Shown piece by piece: positions 33,145 through 42,253 of a stretch of 60,685 nucleotides of DNA; positions within the stretch are counted from its first letter, which is position 1, and the number at the start of each line of letters is the position of its first letter. The notes under the pieces were generated by a model. The model worked only from the letters and a program-made list of their open reading frames with translations. It ran no database searches and had not been told where the DNA came from. This stretch comes from an uncultured Actinomycetes bacterium (GTDB lineage Bacteria > Actinomycetota > Acidimicrobiia > Acidimicrobiales > RAAP-2), in contig CAIORQ010000032.1 in the NCBI GenBank assembly GCA_903860745.1, forward strand, positions 1 through 60,685, in the 5' to 3' direction. The position numbers were made by a program, and so were the translations under genes.

Positions 33145-34686
33145 CTAGTGTCGAAAGTGGCGCTCGCCGGTGAGCATCATGACGATGCCCGCCGCGTTGG
33201 CCGCGTCGATGACTTCCTGGTCGCGCACCGAGCCACCGGGTTGGACCACGGTGGTGACCCCCACGCTGGTGAGCGATTCGAGGCCGTCGGCGAAGGGGAA
33301 GAAGGCGTCCGAGGCCGCCGCGGAGCCGACGGACTGCTCGCCCGCCTTGGTCGCCGCGATTCCCGCGGCCACCACGCGCGACTGCTGTCCCGCCCCCACG
33401 CCCACCGCCACGCCGTCGCGGGCCAGCACGATGGCGTTCGAGGTCGTGCGCGCGCACACGCGCCAGGCGAGCACGAGGTCGCGCAACTGCTCGGGGGTCG
33501 GCTGGCGTTCGGTGACGCAGCGCCAGTGGTCCACCGGGACCAGCAGTTCGTCGGCGTTCTGCACGAGGGCGGTGTGTCCGAAGGTCCGGATGCTGCGGCC
33601 CAGCGCCTCGGGCGCGGGCGCGCTGAGCAGCCGGGTCGCCTTGCGGCGCTTCACCAGGGTGTCGATGGCACCCTCGGAGTAGGACGAGGCGATGATCACG
33701 TCGGCTTGTGGTCCCGCGGCGATCAGGGTCGCGAGCTCGTCGTCGACGTGGCCACCCACCGCGACGATGCCGCCGAAGGCGCTCTGGGGGTCGGCCTCGA
33801 GGGACTTGGCGAAGGCCTCGGCCAGGGTCGACGCCACGGCGGCGCCCGAGGCGTTGGCGTGCTTGATGATGGCCACCGCCGACAGTCCCGGCGCGTCGTC
33901 GGCCAGCTCGTGCACCAGTCGCCAGGCGGCGTCGGCGTCGAAGAGGTTGAGGTAGGAGAGTGCGGAACCGGCGTGCTTGATCACGTGGTCCCACCACGGC
34001 GAGGTCCCCGCCACGCGGTAGCGCGCGCCGATCTGGTGGGGGTTCTCGCCGTAGCGCACGACCTCGGCACGTTCGAGGGTCAGGTGAAGGGTCGCCGGCA
34101 CGACCTCGTCACGCGGCTCGGGGGCGGGTCCGATGGCGCCGCCGCGGTCCATCCAGGCCACGATCTCCGCGTCGTAGGACGCGGTGTGGGCGAAGGCGGC
34201 GCGAGCCAGTTCGTGTCGCGTCGCGTCCGAGAGCCCGCCCGATTCGCGCAGCTCCTCGAGCACGAGGGCGTACTGCGCGGGGCTCGTCACGACGCCCACG
34301 TGATGGTGGTTCTTGGCCGCGGCCCGCACCATCGTCGGACCGCCCACGTCGATGAGTTCGATGGAGGGGTCCGAGGCGAAGGGATAGAGGTTGCACACCA
34401 CGAGGTCGATGGCGTCGATGTCGTGGGCGCGCAGCGCCTCGAGGTGTCCGGGCTCGGAACGATTGGCCAGGATGCCGCCGTGGATCCGCGGATGCAGGGT
34501 CTTGACCCGACCGTCGAGCATCTCGGGGAAGCCCGTCACCTCCGCGACGTCCAGGTGGGCGATGCCCGCCTCGGACAGCGCGCGAGCGGTCCCTCCCGAC
34601 GCCACCAGTTCGAAGCCCAGTGACTCGAGCCCCCGGGCGAAGTCGATCAACCCGCTCTTGTCCCACACGCTCAGCAGTGCGCGCAT
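33145..34686 (-). CDS. purH: Bifunctional AICAR transformylase/IMP cyclohydrolase
   Basis: A 513-residue enzyme catalysing the last two steps of IMP synthesis. The N-terminal MGS-like cyclohydrolase domain (1 to about 190) has SGGTARALSEAG and VKTLHPRIHGGILANR. The transformylase domain has the Lys-His pair in AIIKHANASGAAV, the segment SAFGGIVAVGG and the closing FFPFADGLE...VVQPGGSVRD. ATG 34686 lies directly after the purN stop. The purN-purH-folD order keeps 10-formyl-THF makers and users together. Confidence 0.95.
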   Translation of the reverse strand: MRALLSVWDKSGLIDFARGLESLGFELVASGGTARALSEAGIAHLDVAEVTGFPEMLDGRVKTLHPRIHGGILANRSEPGHLEALRAHDIDAIDLVVCNLYPFASDPSIELIDVGGPTMVRAAAKNHHHVGVVTSPAQYALVLEELRESGGLSDATRHELARAAFAHTASYDAEIVAWMDRGGAIGPAPEPRDEVVPATLHLTLERAEVVRYGENPHQIGARYRVAGTSPWWDHVIKHAGSALSYLNLFDADAAWRLVHELADDAPGLSAVAIIKHANASGAAVASTLAEAFAKSLEADPQSAFGGIVAVGGHVDDELATLIAAGPQADVIIASSYSEGAIDTLVKRRKATRLLSAPAPEALGRSIRTFGHTALVQNADELLVPVDHWRCVTERQPTPEQLRDLVLAWRVCARTTSNAIVLARDGVAVGVGAGQQSRVVAAGIAATKAGEQSVGSAAASDAFFPFADGLESLTSVGVTTVVQPGGSVRDQEVIDAANAAGIVMMLTGERHFRH

Positions 34687-35304
34687 CTACGCCTCCTCCA
34701 TCTCCCGGACCACCGACGTGACGTCGCGTCCCTCGTCGAGGGCGGACATCACCCTCGTGATCACCGCCGGGTAGAGTTCGCGCTCCACCGCCTTGATTCG
34801 TTCGTGCAGGCTCGACTCGTCGTCGCCGGCCAGGACCGCGACCCGACGCTGCGCCAGGATCGGACCGTCGTCGAGGGCCTCGGTGGCCACGTGCACGGTG
34901 CAGCCGGTCTCGGCCACGCCCGCGGCCAGGGCCTGGGACACCGCGTGCCAGCCCTTGAAGGCCGGCAGGAGACTGGGGTGGGTGTTGAGAACACGTCGGG
35001 GGAAGACCTCGTGGAAGGCCCCCGTGACCACGGTCCCGAACCCGGCCATGGCGACCAGGTCGATGTCGCGGTCGCGCAACGCGCCAGCCAGGTCGACGCT
35101 GTAGCGGCCTCGTTCGAAGTCCTGGCGAAAGCCTCCGTAGGCGCCGCGGTCGACCAGCAGCGACTCCACGCCGGCCTCTCGGGCGACGTCGAGTCCCCGA
35201 CAGGGCCGATCCGCCCCGACCAGGGACACCTCCACGCCCGAGGCCAGCAGGGCTTCGAGGATGGTTCCCGAACCCGAGACCAGGACGCAGAGTCGGACGA
35301 CCAA
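34687..35304 (-). CDS. purN: Phosphoribosylglycinamide formyltransferase
   Basis: A 205-residue GAR transformylase using 10-formyl-THF. VLVSGSGTILEALL is the phosphate-binding N-terminus, NTHPSLLPAFKGWHA carries the catalytic Asn and His, and ETGCTVHVATEALDDGPIL carries the catalytic Asp. The start appears to be TTG at 35304, 3 nt after the sucD stop; no ATG or GTG is available at a sensible place before VVRLCVLVSGSG, so this is a rare-start, coupled gene. Confidence 0.93.
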   Translation of the reverse strand: MVVRLCVLVSGSGTILEALLASGVEVSLVGADRPCRGLDVAREAGVESLLVDRGAYGGFRQDFERGRYSVDLAGALRDRDIDLVAMAGFGTVVTGAFHEVFPRRVLNTHPSLLPAFKGWHAVSQALAAGVAETGCTVHVATEALDDGPILAQRRVAVLAGDDESSLHERIKAVERELYPAVITRVMSALDEGRDVTSVVREMEEA

Positions 35305-35307
35305 GGC

Positions 35308-36192
35308 CTAGAGCGCCCGGACGATCTCGACCATCTTCTCCCCGGCCTCGGTCGGGTTCAGGCAAACGTGCACCCCCGCGGCGGCGAGGGCGTCCATCTT
35401 GGCCTGGGCGGTGCCCTTGGAACCCGAGATGATGGCGCCGGCGTGGCCCATCTTGCGGCCCGGGGGCGCCGTGACGCCGGCGACGTAGGCGACCACGGGC
35501 TTGGTCATGTTGTGCTTGATCCACTCGGCCGCGCGCTCCTCCTCGGAGCCGCCGATCTCACCGATCATCATCACGGCCTTGGTCTCCGGATCGGCCTGGA
35601 AGGCGGCGAGGCAGTCGATGAAGTTCGTCCCCGGCACGGGGTCACCGCCGATGCCCACGCAGGTGGTCTGGCCGATGCCCTTCTGGGAGAGCTCGTGGAG
35701 GGCCTGGTAGGTCAGGGTGCCCGAACGTGACACGATGCCCACGGGGCCACCGGGCAGGGCGATGTCGCCCGAGGTGATGCCGATGTTGCACTTGCCGGGG
35801 CTGATGATGCCGGGGCAATTGGGTCCGAGGAGGCGCACGTCGGGGAAGTCCTCGACGAGTCGGTTGTAGGTCACGGCCTCGTCGTGGGCGGGAATTCCCT
35901 CGGTGATGCACACGATGAAGGTGATGCCGCCCTCGGCCGCCTCGAGGATCGCCGCCGAGGCGAAACGGGGCGGCACGACCACGAAGGACGCCGTGGCGCC
36001 GGTCGCCTCGACCGCTTCTCTCACCGTGTTGAAGACGGGGATGCCGTCGACGTCGGTGCCGCCCTTGCCCGGGGTCACGCCACCGACGATCTTGGTGCCG
36101 TAGTCGCGGTTGCGCAGACCGTGGAACTTCCCTTGTCCGCCGGTCAGTCCCTGGACGATGACCTTGGTGTTTTCGTCGACGAAGATGCTCAT
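35308..36192 (-). CDS. sucD: Succinate--CoA ligase alpha subunit
   Basis: A 294-residue subunit with the CoA-binding Rossmann domain ([38 protein letters not shown]) and the ligase domain containing [16 protein letters not shown] and the phospho-His loop [16 protein letters not shown]. It works with SucC to make ATP or GTP from succinyl-CoA. It starts 8 nt after the sucC stop and precedes purN by 3 nt. Confidence 0.96.
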   Translation of the reverse strand: MSIFVDENTKVIVQGLTGGQGKFHGLRNRDYGTKIVGGVTPGKGGTDVDGIPVFNTVREAVEATGATASFVVVPPRFASAAILEAAEGGITFIVCITEGIPAHDEAVTYNRLVEDFPDVRLLGPNCPGIISPGKCNIGITSGDIALPGGPVGIVSRSGTLTYQALHELSQKGIGQTTCVGIGGDPVPGTNFIDCLAAFQADPETKAVMMIGEIGGSEEERAAEWIKHNMTKPVVAYVAGVTAPPGRKMGHAGAIISGSKGTAQAKMDALAAAGVHVCLNPTEAGEKMVEIVRAL

Positions 36193-36200
36193 GGCGCTCC

Positions 36201-37343
36201 TTAGGCGTTCGCGAGGGACACGGCGCGGCGAGCGGCGTCCAACATGGTCGGTTCGGTCATCAGTCGGTCGTTGAGGTGCGGCGCCAGGATGGCCCGTCCC
36301 TCCACCGCGTTGGTGCCGTCGAGGCGCAGCACGATGGGTGAGTTGATGGTGACGCGTGAGAGGGCCTCGAGCACACCCTTGGCGACCTCGTCGACGCGGG
36401 TGATGCCGCCGAAGATGTTGACGAAGATCGACGTCACCTTGGGGTCGGAGTTGATGACCTCGAGGGCGGCGGCCATGACGTCGGCGTTGGCGCCGCCGCC
36501 GATGTCGAGGAAGTTCGCGGCCGAGCCGCCCACCTGGTTCACGACGTCGAGCGTCGACATCGCCAGACCGGCGCCGTTGGCGATGATGCCCACGGTCCCG
36601 TCGAGACCGATGTAGTTCAGCCCCTTCTCCTTGGCCCGCTTCTCGCGCGGGTCCTCGGTCTCGGTGGCGCGGTACTCCTCCCACTCCGGGTGACGGTACG
36701 ACGCGTTCTCGTCCAGGGTCACCTTGGCGTCCAGGGCGTGGACCCGGCCCTCGGGGGTGAGGATGAGGGGGTTGATCTCGGCGAGGTCGCAGTCGCCCGC
36801 GGTGTAGCACTCGTAGAGCTTCACCAGGAGCTCGGCGGCCTGCTCGCGCGCGACCTCGTCGAGCTCGGCCTCGTGCACCCAGCGGCGCGCCGTCTCGAGG
36901 TCGAGACCACGCACGGGGTCGATGGACAAGAAGGCGATCGCGTCGGGGTTCTCCTCGGCGACGACCTCGATCTCCACGCCGCCCTGGGCGCTGAGCATGC
37001 CGAGGTGGGTCTTGTTGGGCCGGTCGAGGGTGAACGAGGCGTAGTACTCCTTGGCGATGTCGCTGGACCTCTCGATCCACAGCCGTCGAACGACGTGGCC
37101 CTTGATGTCGAGCCCGAGGATGTTGCCCGCGTGCAGACGCACCTCGTCGACGTCGGAGGCGAGCTTCACGCCGCCCGCCTTGCCGCGGCCGCCGACCTTG
37201 ACCTGCGCTTTGACCACGACCGGGTAGCCGATGCGTTCGGCGACCGCCACGGCCTCCTCGACGCTGTCGGCCACGTCACCGGGCGACACGGCGATTCCGT
37301 AGCGTGCGAAGTACTGCTTGCCCTGATACTCGAAGAGGTCCAT
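36201..37343 (-). CDS. sucC: Succinate--CoA ligase beta subunit
   Basis: A 380-residue ATP-grasp subunit. [17 protein letters not shown] is the classic N-terminus; [20 protein letters not shown] binds nucleotide, and [23 protein letters not shown] and [13 protein letters not shown] are conserved. It is the first gene of the sucC-sucD-purN-purH-folD run, an order also seen in mycobacteria for the first four. The gap to the upstream B12-binding gene is 39 nt on the same strand. Confidence 0.96.
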   Translation of the reverse strand: MDLFEYQGKQYFARYGIAVSPGDVADSVEEAVAVAERIGYPVVVKAQVKVGGRGKAGGVKLASDVDEVRLHAGNILGLDIKGHVVRRLWIERSSDIAKEYYASFTLDRPNKTHLGMLSAQGGVEIEVVAEENPDAIAFLSIDPVRGLDLETARRWVHEAELDEVAREQAAELLVKLYECYTAGDCDLAEINPLILTPEGRVHALDAKVTLDENASYRHPEWEEYRATETEDPREKRAKEKGLNYIGLDGTVGIIANGAGLAMSTLDVVNQVGGSAANFLDIGGGANADVMAAALEVINSDPKVTSIFVNIFGGITRVDEVAKGVLEALSRVTINSPIVLRLDGTNAVEGRAILAPHLNDRLMTEPTMLDAARRAVSLANA

Positions 37344-37382
37344 GCGATTCTGCTTTCTGGCGGTTGAGGGGGCGGGAGGGGA

Positions 37383-37796
37383 CTATGCGGAGTATTCGGC
37401 CTGGGCGTCGAGGGTCTCCTCGAGCCAGGTGCCGATCTCGTGCAGCGAGGCGCCGGGCGTGAAGACCCGGGCCACGCCGAGCGCTTCGAGCTCGGTGACG
37501 TCGGCGTCGGGAATGATCCCACCGACCACGAGCACCACGTCGCTGCGACCCTGCTCGGCGAGCAACTCGGCGACCCGCGGCACGAGGACCATGTGCGCGC
37601 CCGACAGCAACGAGAGTCCGAGGGCGTCGGCGTCCTCTTGGACCACGGCCTCGACGATCTGTTCGGGGGTCTGGTGCAGACCGGTGTAGACGACTTCGAA
37701 GCCGGCGTCGCGCAGGGTGCGCGCGATGACCTTGGCGCCGCGGTCGTGTCCATCGAGACCGGGCTTGGCGACCACTACACGGTAGGTGCGCTTCAC
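37383..37796 (-). CDS. Stand-alone cobalamin-binding domain, methylmalonyl-CoA mutase small subunit type
   Basis: A 137-residue protein equal to the C-terminal B12-binding domain of methylmalonyl-CoA-type mutases. The base-off signature Asp15-x-His17-x-x-Gly20 lies in [17 protein letters not shown], followed by SLLSGAH and [11 protein letters not shown]. It should pair with a separate large (catalytic) mutase subunit not present in the window. GTG 37796 is chosen because a -10 box TAAGAT (37804-37809) ends 7 nt before it and overlaps the ATG at 37805. Its product succinyl-CoA is the substrate of SucCD encoded directly downstream. Confidence 0.88.
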   Translation of the reverse strand: MKRTYRVVVAKPGLDGHDRGAKVIARTLRDAGFEVVYTGLHQTPEQIVEAVVQEDADALGLSLLSGAHMVLVPRVAELLAEQGRSDVVLVVGGIIPDADVTELEALGVARVFTPGASLHEIGTWLEETLDAQAEYSA

Positions 37797-37803
37797 GACC
37801 CAC

Positions 37804-37859
37804 ATCTTACGTGAGTCCCGCACCCCCCTCCGACGGTGCCGCAGGGCCGGGGGTAGCCT
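37804..37859. promoter_or_regulatory. Divergent leaderless promoters: B12-domain gene (-) and DPPR synthase (+)
   Basis: Two TANNNT boxes face apart: TAAGAT at 37809-37804 on the minus strand, 7 nt before GTG 37796, and TAGCCT at 37854-37859 on the plus strand, 6 nt before GTG 37866. Neither gene has a Shine-Dalgarno. The 44 bp between the boxes must hold both -35 regions. Confidence 0.55.
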
Positions 37860-37865
37860 TTAGTC

Positions 37866-38768
37866 GTGAGGACGACCGCCAGCCCCCGAGGAACCCTGCG
37901 GGCGCTCGTTTCAGCCATGCGGGTGCCCCAATGGGTCAAGAACGGCCTGCTCGTGGTGGCCCCGGCGGCGTCGGGCACCCTCTTCCATGGTCGCGTGCTG
38001 GCCAACACGGCCGTCGCCTTCGTGGCCTTCTGCCTCGTCGCGTCGAGCCTGTACATCCTCAACGACCTGCGCGACGTCGAGTCGGACCGAGCGCACCCCG
38101 TCAAGAGGTTCCGGGCGATCGCCGCGGGCGACCTGAGCCGGGGCCGGGCGATGGCCAGCGCGGCGGTGCTGGCGGTCGCCGGCTTCGCCGTGGCGAGCCT
38201 GATCCACCACCCGGCCGGCTTCTACCTGATCCTGTCGCTGTACGCCGCCGAGACCCTGTGCTACATCCTCTGGCTCAAGAACGCCGTCATCGTCGAACTC
38301 GGCCTCGTGGCCAGCGGCTTCTTCCTCAGGTCCTACGGTGGCGCGGTGGCCTCGCACATCCCGGTCTCGACCTGGTTCTTGATCGTCGTCACCTTCGGCG
38401 CCCTCTTCCTGGTCGTGGGCAAGCGCTCCGCCGAACTGCGCCACGTCGGCGCGGCGAACCGCCCCGTGCTCGCGCAGTACACCACCGACTTCTTGCACTC
38501 GGCGCTGACGTTGAGCGCCACGGTGGTGGTGACCGCCTACTGCCTGTGGGCCATCGACACGTCCTCGACGGGTCTCTCGTCGATCAAGCACGACGTGATC
38601 CCCGTGCGCCTGTCCATGGTGCCGGTGGTGCTGGCGATCCTCTTCATCATCCGCGGGGCCGAATCAGCCGAAGGCGAGAGCCCCGAGGACCTGCTGCTCA
38701 AGAACCGCACCGTCCAGGTGCTCGCCCTGGTCTGGATCGTGCTGATCGTCTGGGGGACGTACCTATGA
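37866..38768 (+). CDS. ubiA: Decaprenyl-phosphate phosphoribosyltransferase (DPPR synthase)
   Basis: A 300-residue UbiA-superfamily membrane enzyme with about nine helices. The Mg-diphosphate motif Asn66-Asp67-x-x-Asp70-x3-Asp74 (LYILNDLRDVESDRAHPVKR) is as in mycobacterial Rv3806c, and the N-terminal RVPQWVKNGLLVVAP is typical of that subfamily rather than of quinone-making UbiA. It transfers phosphoribose from PRPP to decaprenyl phosphate, the first committed step to decaprenylphosphoryl-arabinose. The following dprE1 starts in its stop codon (ATGA), confirming the pathway. Confidence 0.9.
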   Translation: MRTTASPRGTLRALVSAMRVPQWVKNGLLVVAPAASGTLFHGRVLANTAVAFVAFCLVASSLYILNDLRDVESDRAHPVKRFRAIAAGDLSRGRAMASAAVLAVAGFAVASLIHHPAGFYLILSLYAAETLCYILWLKNAVIVELGLVASGFFLRSYGGAVASHIPVSTWFLIVVTFGALFLVVGKRSAELRHVGAANRPVLAQYTTDFLHSALTLSATVVVTAYCLWAIDTSSTGLSSIKHDVIPVRLSMVPVVLAILFIIRGAESAEGESPEDLLLKNRTVQVLALVWIVLIVWGTYL

Positions 38769-40099
38769 ACCGCCAACGTCTGTCCGGCTGGGGCCGCACG
38801 GCCCCCGCGATGTCCGAGGTGCTCAGTCCCGCCTCCGAGGAAGCCGTGGTCGACGACCTCGCCCAGGCTGACGCGGTGATCGCTCGAGGGCTGGGTCGCA
38901 GCTACGGCGACGCGGCCCAACTCAGCGGAGGCGTCGTGCTCGACAACCGCTCACTGGGCGGCATCGGCGCGATCGCGTCCGACGGCGTCGTGACCGTGGG
39001 CGCGGGCGTCTCCTTCGACGAGCTCCTCAACGTCGCCATCCCCCTGGGCTGGTTCGTCCCCGTGACCCCCGGCACCCGTCAGGTGACCCTCGGCGGGGCC
39101 GTCGCCGCCGACGTCCACGGCAAGAACCACCACCGCGACGGCTCGATCGGCGACCACGTCCTCGAGATGCGCCTGGTGACGCCCAGCGGGGTGCACACCG
39201 TGACCCCCACGTCGGAGCCCGACCTCTTCTGGGCCACCATCGGCGGCATGGGGCTGACCGGCGTCGTCACCACGGTCACCCTGCGGCTGATCAAGATCGA
39301 CACCGACAAGGTCCTCGTCGACACCACCCGCTTCGCCTGCCTCGACGACGTCATGGCGGCCATGGTCGCCGGCGACGACGACTACCGCTACTCGGTCGCC
39401 TGGGTGGACTGCATGACCCGTGGCGCCTCGATGGGCCGGGCGATCCTGACCCGCGGCGAGCACGCGACGCGACGCGACCTCGAGGCCACCTCGCTGGACG
39501 CACCGGCGCCGGCCAAGCTGCGCGTGCCCTTCAACGCCCCCTCGGGGCTGCTCAACCCCCTGTCGATCCGCGTCTTCAACGAGGCGTGGTTCCGCAGCGC
39601 GCCCGCGCACCGAGAGGGCGAGGAGCAGTCCCTCGGCTCCTTCTTCCACCCCCTCGACGGGGTGGGCGACTGGAACCGCCTCTACGGGCGCCGGGGCTTC
39701 GTGCAGTACCAGTTCGCCGTGTCCGACGCCGAGGCCGAGTGCGTCGTGCGGGCGATCGAACGGCTCTCCTCCTCGGGCGTGCCCAGCTTCCTCGCGGTCC
39801 TCAAGCGCTTCGGTCCCGCCAACCACGGCCTCCTCTCCTTCCCCTTCTCGGGCTGGACCCTGGCGCTCGACCTGCCCGTGGGCCCCGCGGCCCTGCCCGA
39901 GGTCCTCGACGACCTCGACGAGATGGTCATCGAGGCGGGGGGTCGGGTCTACCTGGCCAAGGACTCGCGACTGAGCCCCGGGTCCGTGCGGGTGATGTAC
40001 CCGCGCTTGCCGGAGTTCCTCGCGGTCAAGGACCGCGTCGATCCGCGACACCAGTTGACGAGCGACCTGGCGCGTCGACTGCACCTAGTAGGAAGGTAG
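38765..40099 (+). CDS. dprE1: Decaprenylphosphoryl-beta-D-ribose 2-oxidase
   Basis: A 444-residue VAO-type FAD enzyme that oxidises DPR to the 2-keto intermediate on the way to DPA. IARGLGRSYGDAA and GTRQVTLGGAVAADVHGKNHH bind FAD, and HGKNHH holds the conserved active-site His. The C-terminal LAKDSR has active-site Lys399. At the position of M. tuberculosis Cys387, the target of benzothiazinones, this protein has Ala367 (GWTLALDLP in place of GWNxCVDFP). It is coupled to the DPPR synthase gene and sits 2 nt before dprE2. Confidence 0.92.
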   Translation: MNRQRLSGWGRTAPAMSEVLSPASEEAVVDDLAQADAVIARGLGRSYGDAAQLSGGVVLDNRSLGGIGAIASDGVVTVGAGVSFDELLNVAIPLGWFVPVTPGTRQVTLGGAVAADVHGKNHHRDGSIGDHVLEMRLVTPSGVHTVTPTSEPDLFWATIGGMGLTGVVTTVTLRLIKIDTDKVLVDTTRFACLDDVMAAMVAGDDDYRYSVAWVDCMTRGASMGRAILTRGEHATRRDLEATSLDAPAPAKLRVPFNAPSGLLNPLSIRVFNEAWFRSAPAHREGEEQSLGSFFHPLDGVGDWNRLYGRRGFVQYQFAVSDAEAECVVRAIERLSSSGVPSFLAVLKRFGPANHGLLSFPFSGWTLALDLPVGPAALPEVLDDLDEMVIEAGGRVYLAKDSRLSPGSVRVMYPRLPEFLAVKDRVDPRHQLTSDLARRLHLVGR

Positions 40100-40101
40100 C
40101 C

Positions 40102-40869
40102 ATGGAGAACGCCTTCGGCCAGCCCCAGAACGTCGTCGTCCTCGGCGGCAGCTCGGACATCGCACGAGCCATCACCAAGAAGCTCTGCGCCGCGCGCGCC
40201 CACACGGTCGTCGTGGCGGGCCGCGACCAGGCGCGTCTGGACGAGGCCGCGCGCGACGCGCTCGACTACGGTGCCTCGCGCACCGAGACCGTCGTGTTCG
40301 ACGCCGAGGACCCCTCGGGCGCCTCGGCGGCCGTCGGGGAGGCCTTCGCCAAGGCCGGCGGTCACGTGGACCTGGTGCTCGTGGCCGTCGGGCGCCTGGG
40401 CCAGCAGGTGCTCGACCAGAGCGACCCGGCCGCGGCCCTGCGCATGATGAACGTGAACTTCACCTGGCCGGTCGTCGCCCTGACCGAGGCCCGCAACCGC
40501 CTCGTCGCCCAGGGCGGAGGACGCATCTTGGTGATCTCGAGCGTGGGCGCGGTGCGCGTGCGCGCCAGCGCCTACCTCTACGGCAGCGCCAAGGCCGGCC
40601 TGGACCGCCTCTGCCTGGCCATGGCCGACTCGCTCGAGGGGACGGGAGTGCGCGTGCAGGTGCTGCGGCCCGGCGCGGTGCGCACCCGCATGACCGAGGG
40701 CCTGCCCGACGTCCCCTTCACCACCGGCGTCAACGAGGTCGCCGACACCGCGCTCAAGGGCTTGTCCAGCGCCGAGGCCGTCATCTGGAGCCCGCCACTG
40801 CTCAAGTACGTCTACATGGTGCTGCGCCACCTGCCCGGACCGGTCTGGCGCAAGGTGATGGACCGCTAG
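40102..40869 (+). CDS. dprE2: Decaprenylphosphoryl-2-keto-ribose reductase
   Basis: A 255-residue short-chain dehydrogenase. NVVVLGGSSDIARAI is the NAD(P)-binding motif with the GGSSDIA pattern of DprE2, VNFTWPVV and ISSVGAV precede the catalytic YGSAKAGLDRL (Tyr-x3-Lys). It reduces the DprE1 product to DPA, the lipid donor for arabinan. ATG follows AGGAAGG. The stop overlaps the opposing glycosidase-like gene in CTAG (40866-40869). Confidence 0.92.
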   Translation: MENAFGQPQNVVVLGGSSDIARAITKKLCAARAHTVVVAGRDQARLDEAARDALDYGASRTETVVFDAEDPSGASAAVGEAFAKAGGHVDLVLVAVGRLGQQVLDQSDPAAALRMMNVNFTWPVVALTEARNRLVAQGGGRILVISSVGAVRVRASAYLYGSAKAGLDRLCLAMADSLEGTGVRVQVLRPGAVRTRMTEGLPDVPFTTGVNEVADTALKGLSSAEAVIWSPPLLKYVYMVLRHLPGPVWRKVMDR

Positions 40870-42185
40870 CCGGCGGCCGCGGTCGTGGCGCTCTGGTACT
40901 TGGGCCGCAGGCTCATCACGAAGAAGTCGCGGGTCCACCAACTGGCGAAGAACCGACTGGGGCTGCCGTCCATCACCGAGGGGTAGGGCAGGAGGTCGGT
41001 CCCGTTGCTCCCGTTGAGCACCTGGCCGATGGGTCCCGAGTAGGTCGAGTACTGCACCCAGTCGGTGTTCATGTCGAGCTCGAGGCCGCGCACCGCCCCC
41101 GCGCGAACCAGGGTGTCGGCGACGTCGGAGATCGACATGCCCGGTCCGCCCACGTAGACCAGCGCGCCGTCACGGGTGATCCCGAGTCCCGAGCGGAACA
41201 CGTTGAAGCTGCCCCCCAGGGCCCGGCCCCACTTGGCGTTGTTCTGCAGGTCCAGACCGGCCACGGAGCGACCCCGGTTGACGATGAGGTCCAGGTTCTG
41301 TCGCACCGACGCCACCGGCGACCCGGTGGCGTCGGGCGCCATGGAGACGTCGGTGCCCCACTGGCCGATGTTCATGCTCCCGTCGGCGTAGATCACGACC
41401 GACGCCGCCCCCACGCGCAAGGGGATGACCGTCTTGTGGTCGGTGTAGTAGCCACCGTTGGCGTCCTGCATGCGAAATCCCGCGTTGAAGGCCGCGACCA
41501 AGGTCTTGGAGGCCTCCGGAGAGATCGGCGCCGTCAAGGGGTAGGGGCCGCCGCCGGGGATCTGCGAGCCCGAGTAGAGCGCGCCCGAGAGGATCTTGGT
41601 GTCCATCCACGCCACGCCGACGACGTAACTGGTGTGGACGGCGTCGGGACGGATGAAGGTCTCGTAGACCGCGGGCAATCCGTTGGCCGTCAAACGGCCC
41701 GCGGGCTTCCAGGTTCCCTCCACCCAGCCGTTCTCCACCAGCGGCGTCGCCGCCGGGGTCTTGAGGGCCACGGGCACCGCGAGGGGTTGGGTGCCGCGGG
41801 AGATCTTGACCGTCGGCACGGTGGGCACGGTGTTCTTGTTGGGGTTGCCGCCGACCTTGGCCGGATGGAGCTTGTTGTACTCGGTCTCGGCCCAGGTGAC
41901 GACGCCGCCGAGGCCGTGTTGGCGACCCCACTCGGCCAGACGGGCCTGGAAGGTGACGCCGTAGGAGGGGTTGTTCAACGCGAAACCCAGCGTGACGCCG
42001 TAGTAGCCCACGACCGACAGCGTGAACACCACCGCGATGACGATGGCGCGCCGTCGCCAATACACGTGGGCGGGGTAGCGGCGAGAACGCGGGTGCAGGG
42101 TCACCCGGGGCTCGGTGGCGACGCTCGGACGGGTCCGGGGCCGTGTGCGGGGGCGCACGGGCGCGTCGTCCAAACTCATGGACAT
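40866..42185 (-). CDS. Phosphodiester glycosidase-family membrane protein
   Basis: A 439-residue protein. A proline/arginine-rich cytosolic start (RPRTRPRTRPSV) is followed by one membrane helix (about 46-70, RRRAIVIAVVFTLSVVGYYG) and an extracytoplasmic region. The C-terminal half from about 235 fits the NAGPA/PF09992 fold: VAAFNAGFRMQDANGGYY, PLRVGAASVVIYADG, and GGPGMSISDVADTLVRAGAV with LELDMNTDW. This family includes enzymes that remove N-acetylglucosamine 1-phosphodiester groups. Facing the DPA genes, it may trim phosphate-linked glycans in the wall; that is inference. Confidence 0.8.
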   Translation of the reverse strand: MSMSLDDAPVRPRTRPRTRPSVATEPRVTLHPRSRRYPAHVYWRRRAIVIAVVFTLSVVGYYGVTLGFALNNPSYGVTFQARLAEWGRQHGLGGVVTWAETEYNKLHPAKVGGNPNKNTVPTVPTVKISRGTQPLAVPVALKTPAATPLVENGWVEGTWKPAGRLTANGLPAVYETFIRPDAVHTSYVVGVAWMDTKILSGALYSGSQIPGGGPYPLTAPISPEASKTLVAAFNAGFRMQDANGGYYTDHKTVIPLRVGAASVVIYADGSMNIGQWGTDVSMAPDATGSPVASVRQNLDLIVNRGRSVAGLDLQNNAKWGRALGGSFNVFRSGLGITRDGALVYVGGPGMSISDVADTLVRAGAVRGLELDMNTDWVQYSTYSGPIGQVLNGSNGTDLLPYPSVMDGSPSRFFASWWTRDFFVMSLRPKYQSATTAAAG

Positions 42186-42253
42186 CTAGTTTTGCACAGG
42201 TGTCCCTCACGCACCTCCGGGGTCCTCAACGAGCGCTAATAACTCTCTAAGAA

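Noticed and set aside
34109-35524. Minus-strand frame of 471 codons overlapping purH, purN and sucD in another frame
   Set aside because: Arg/Gly/Pro-rich shadow of three well-identified genes.
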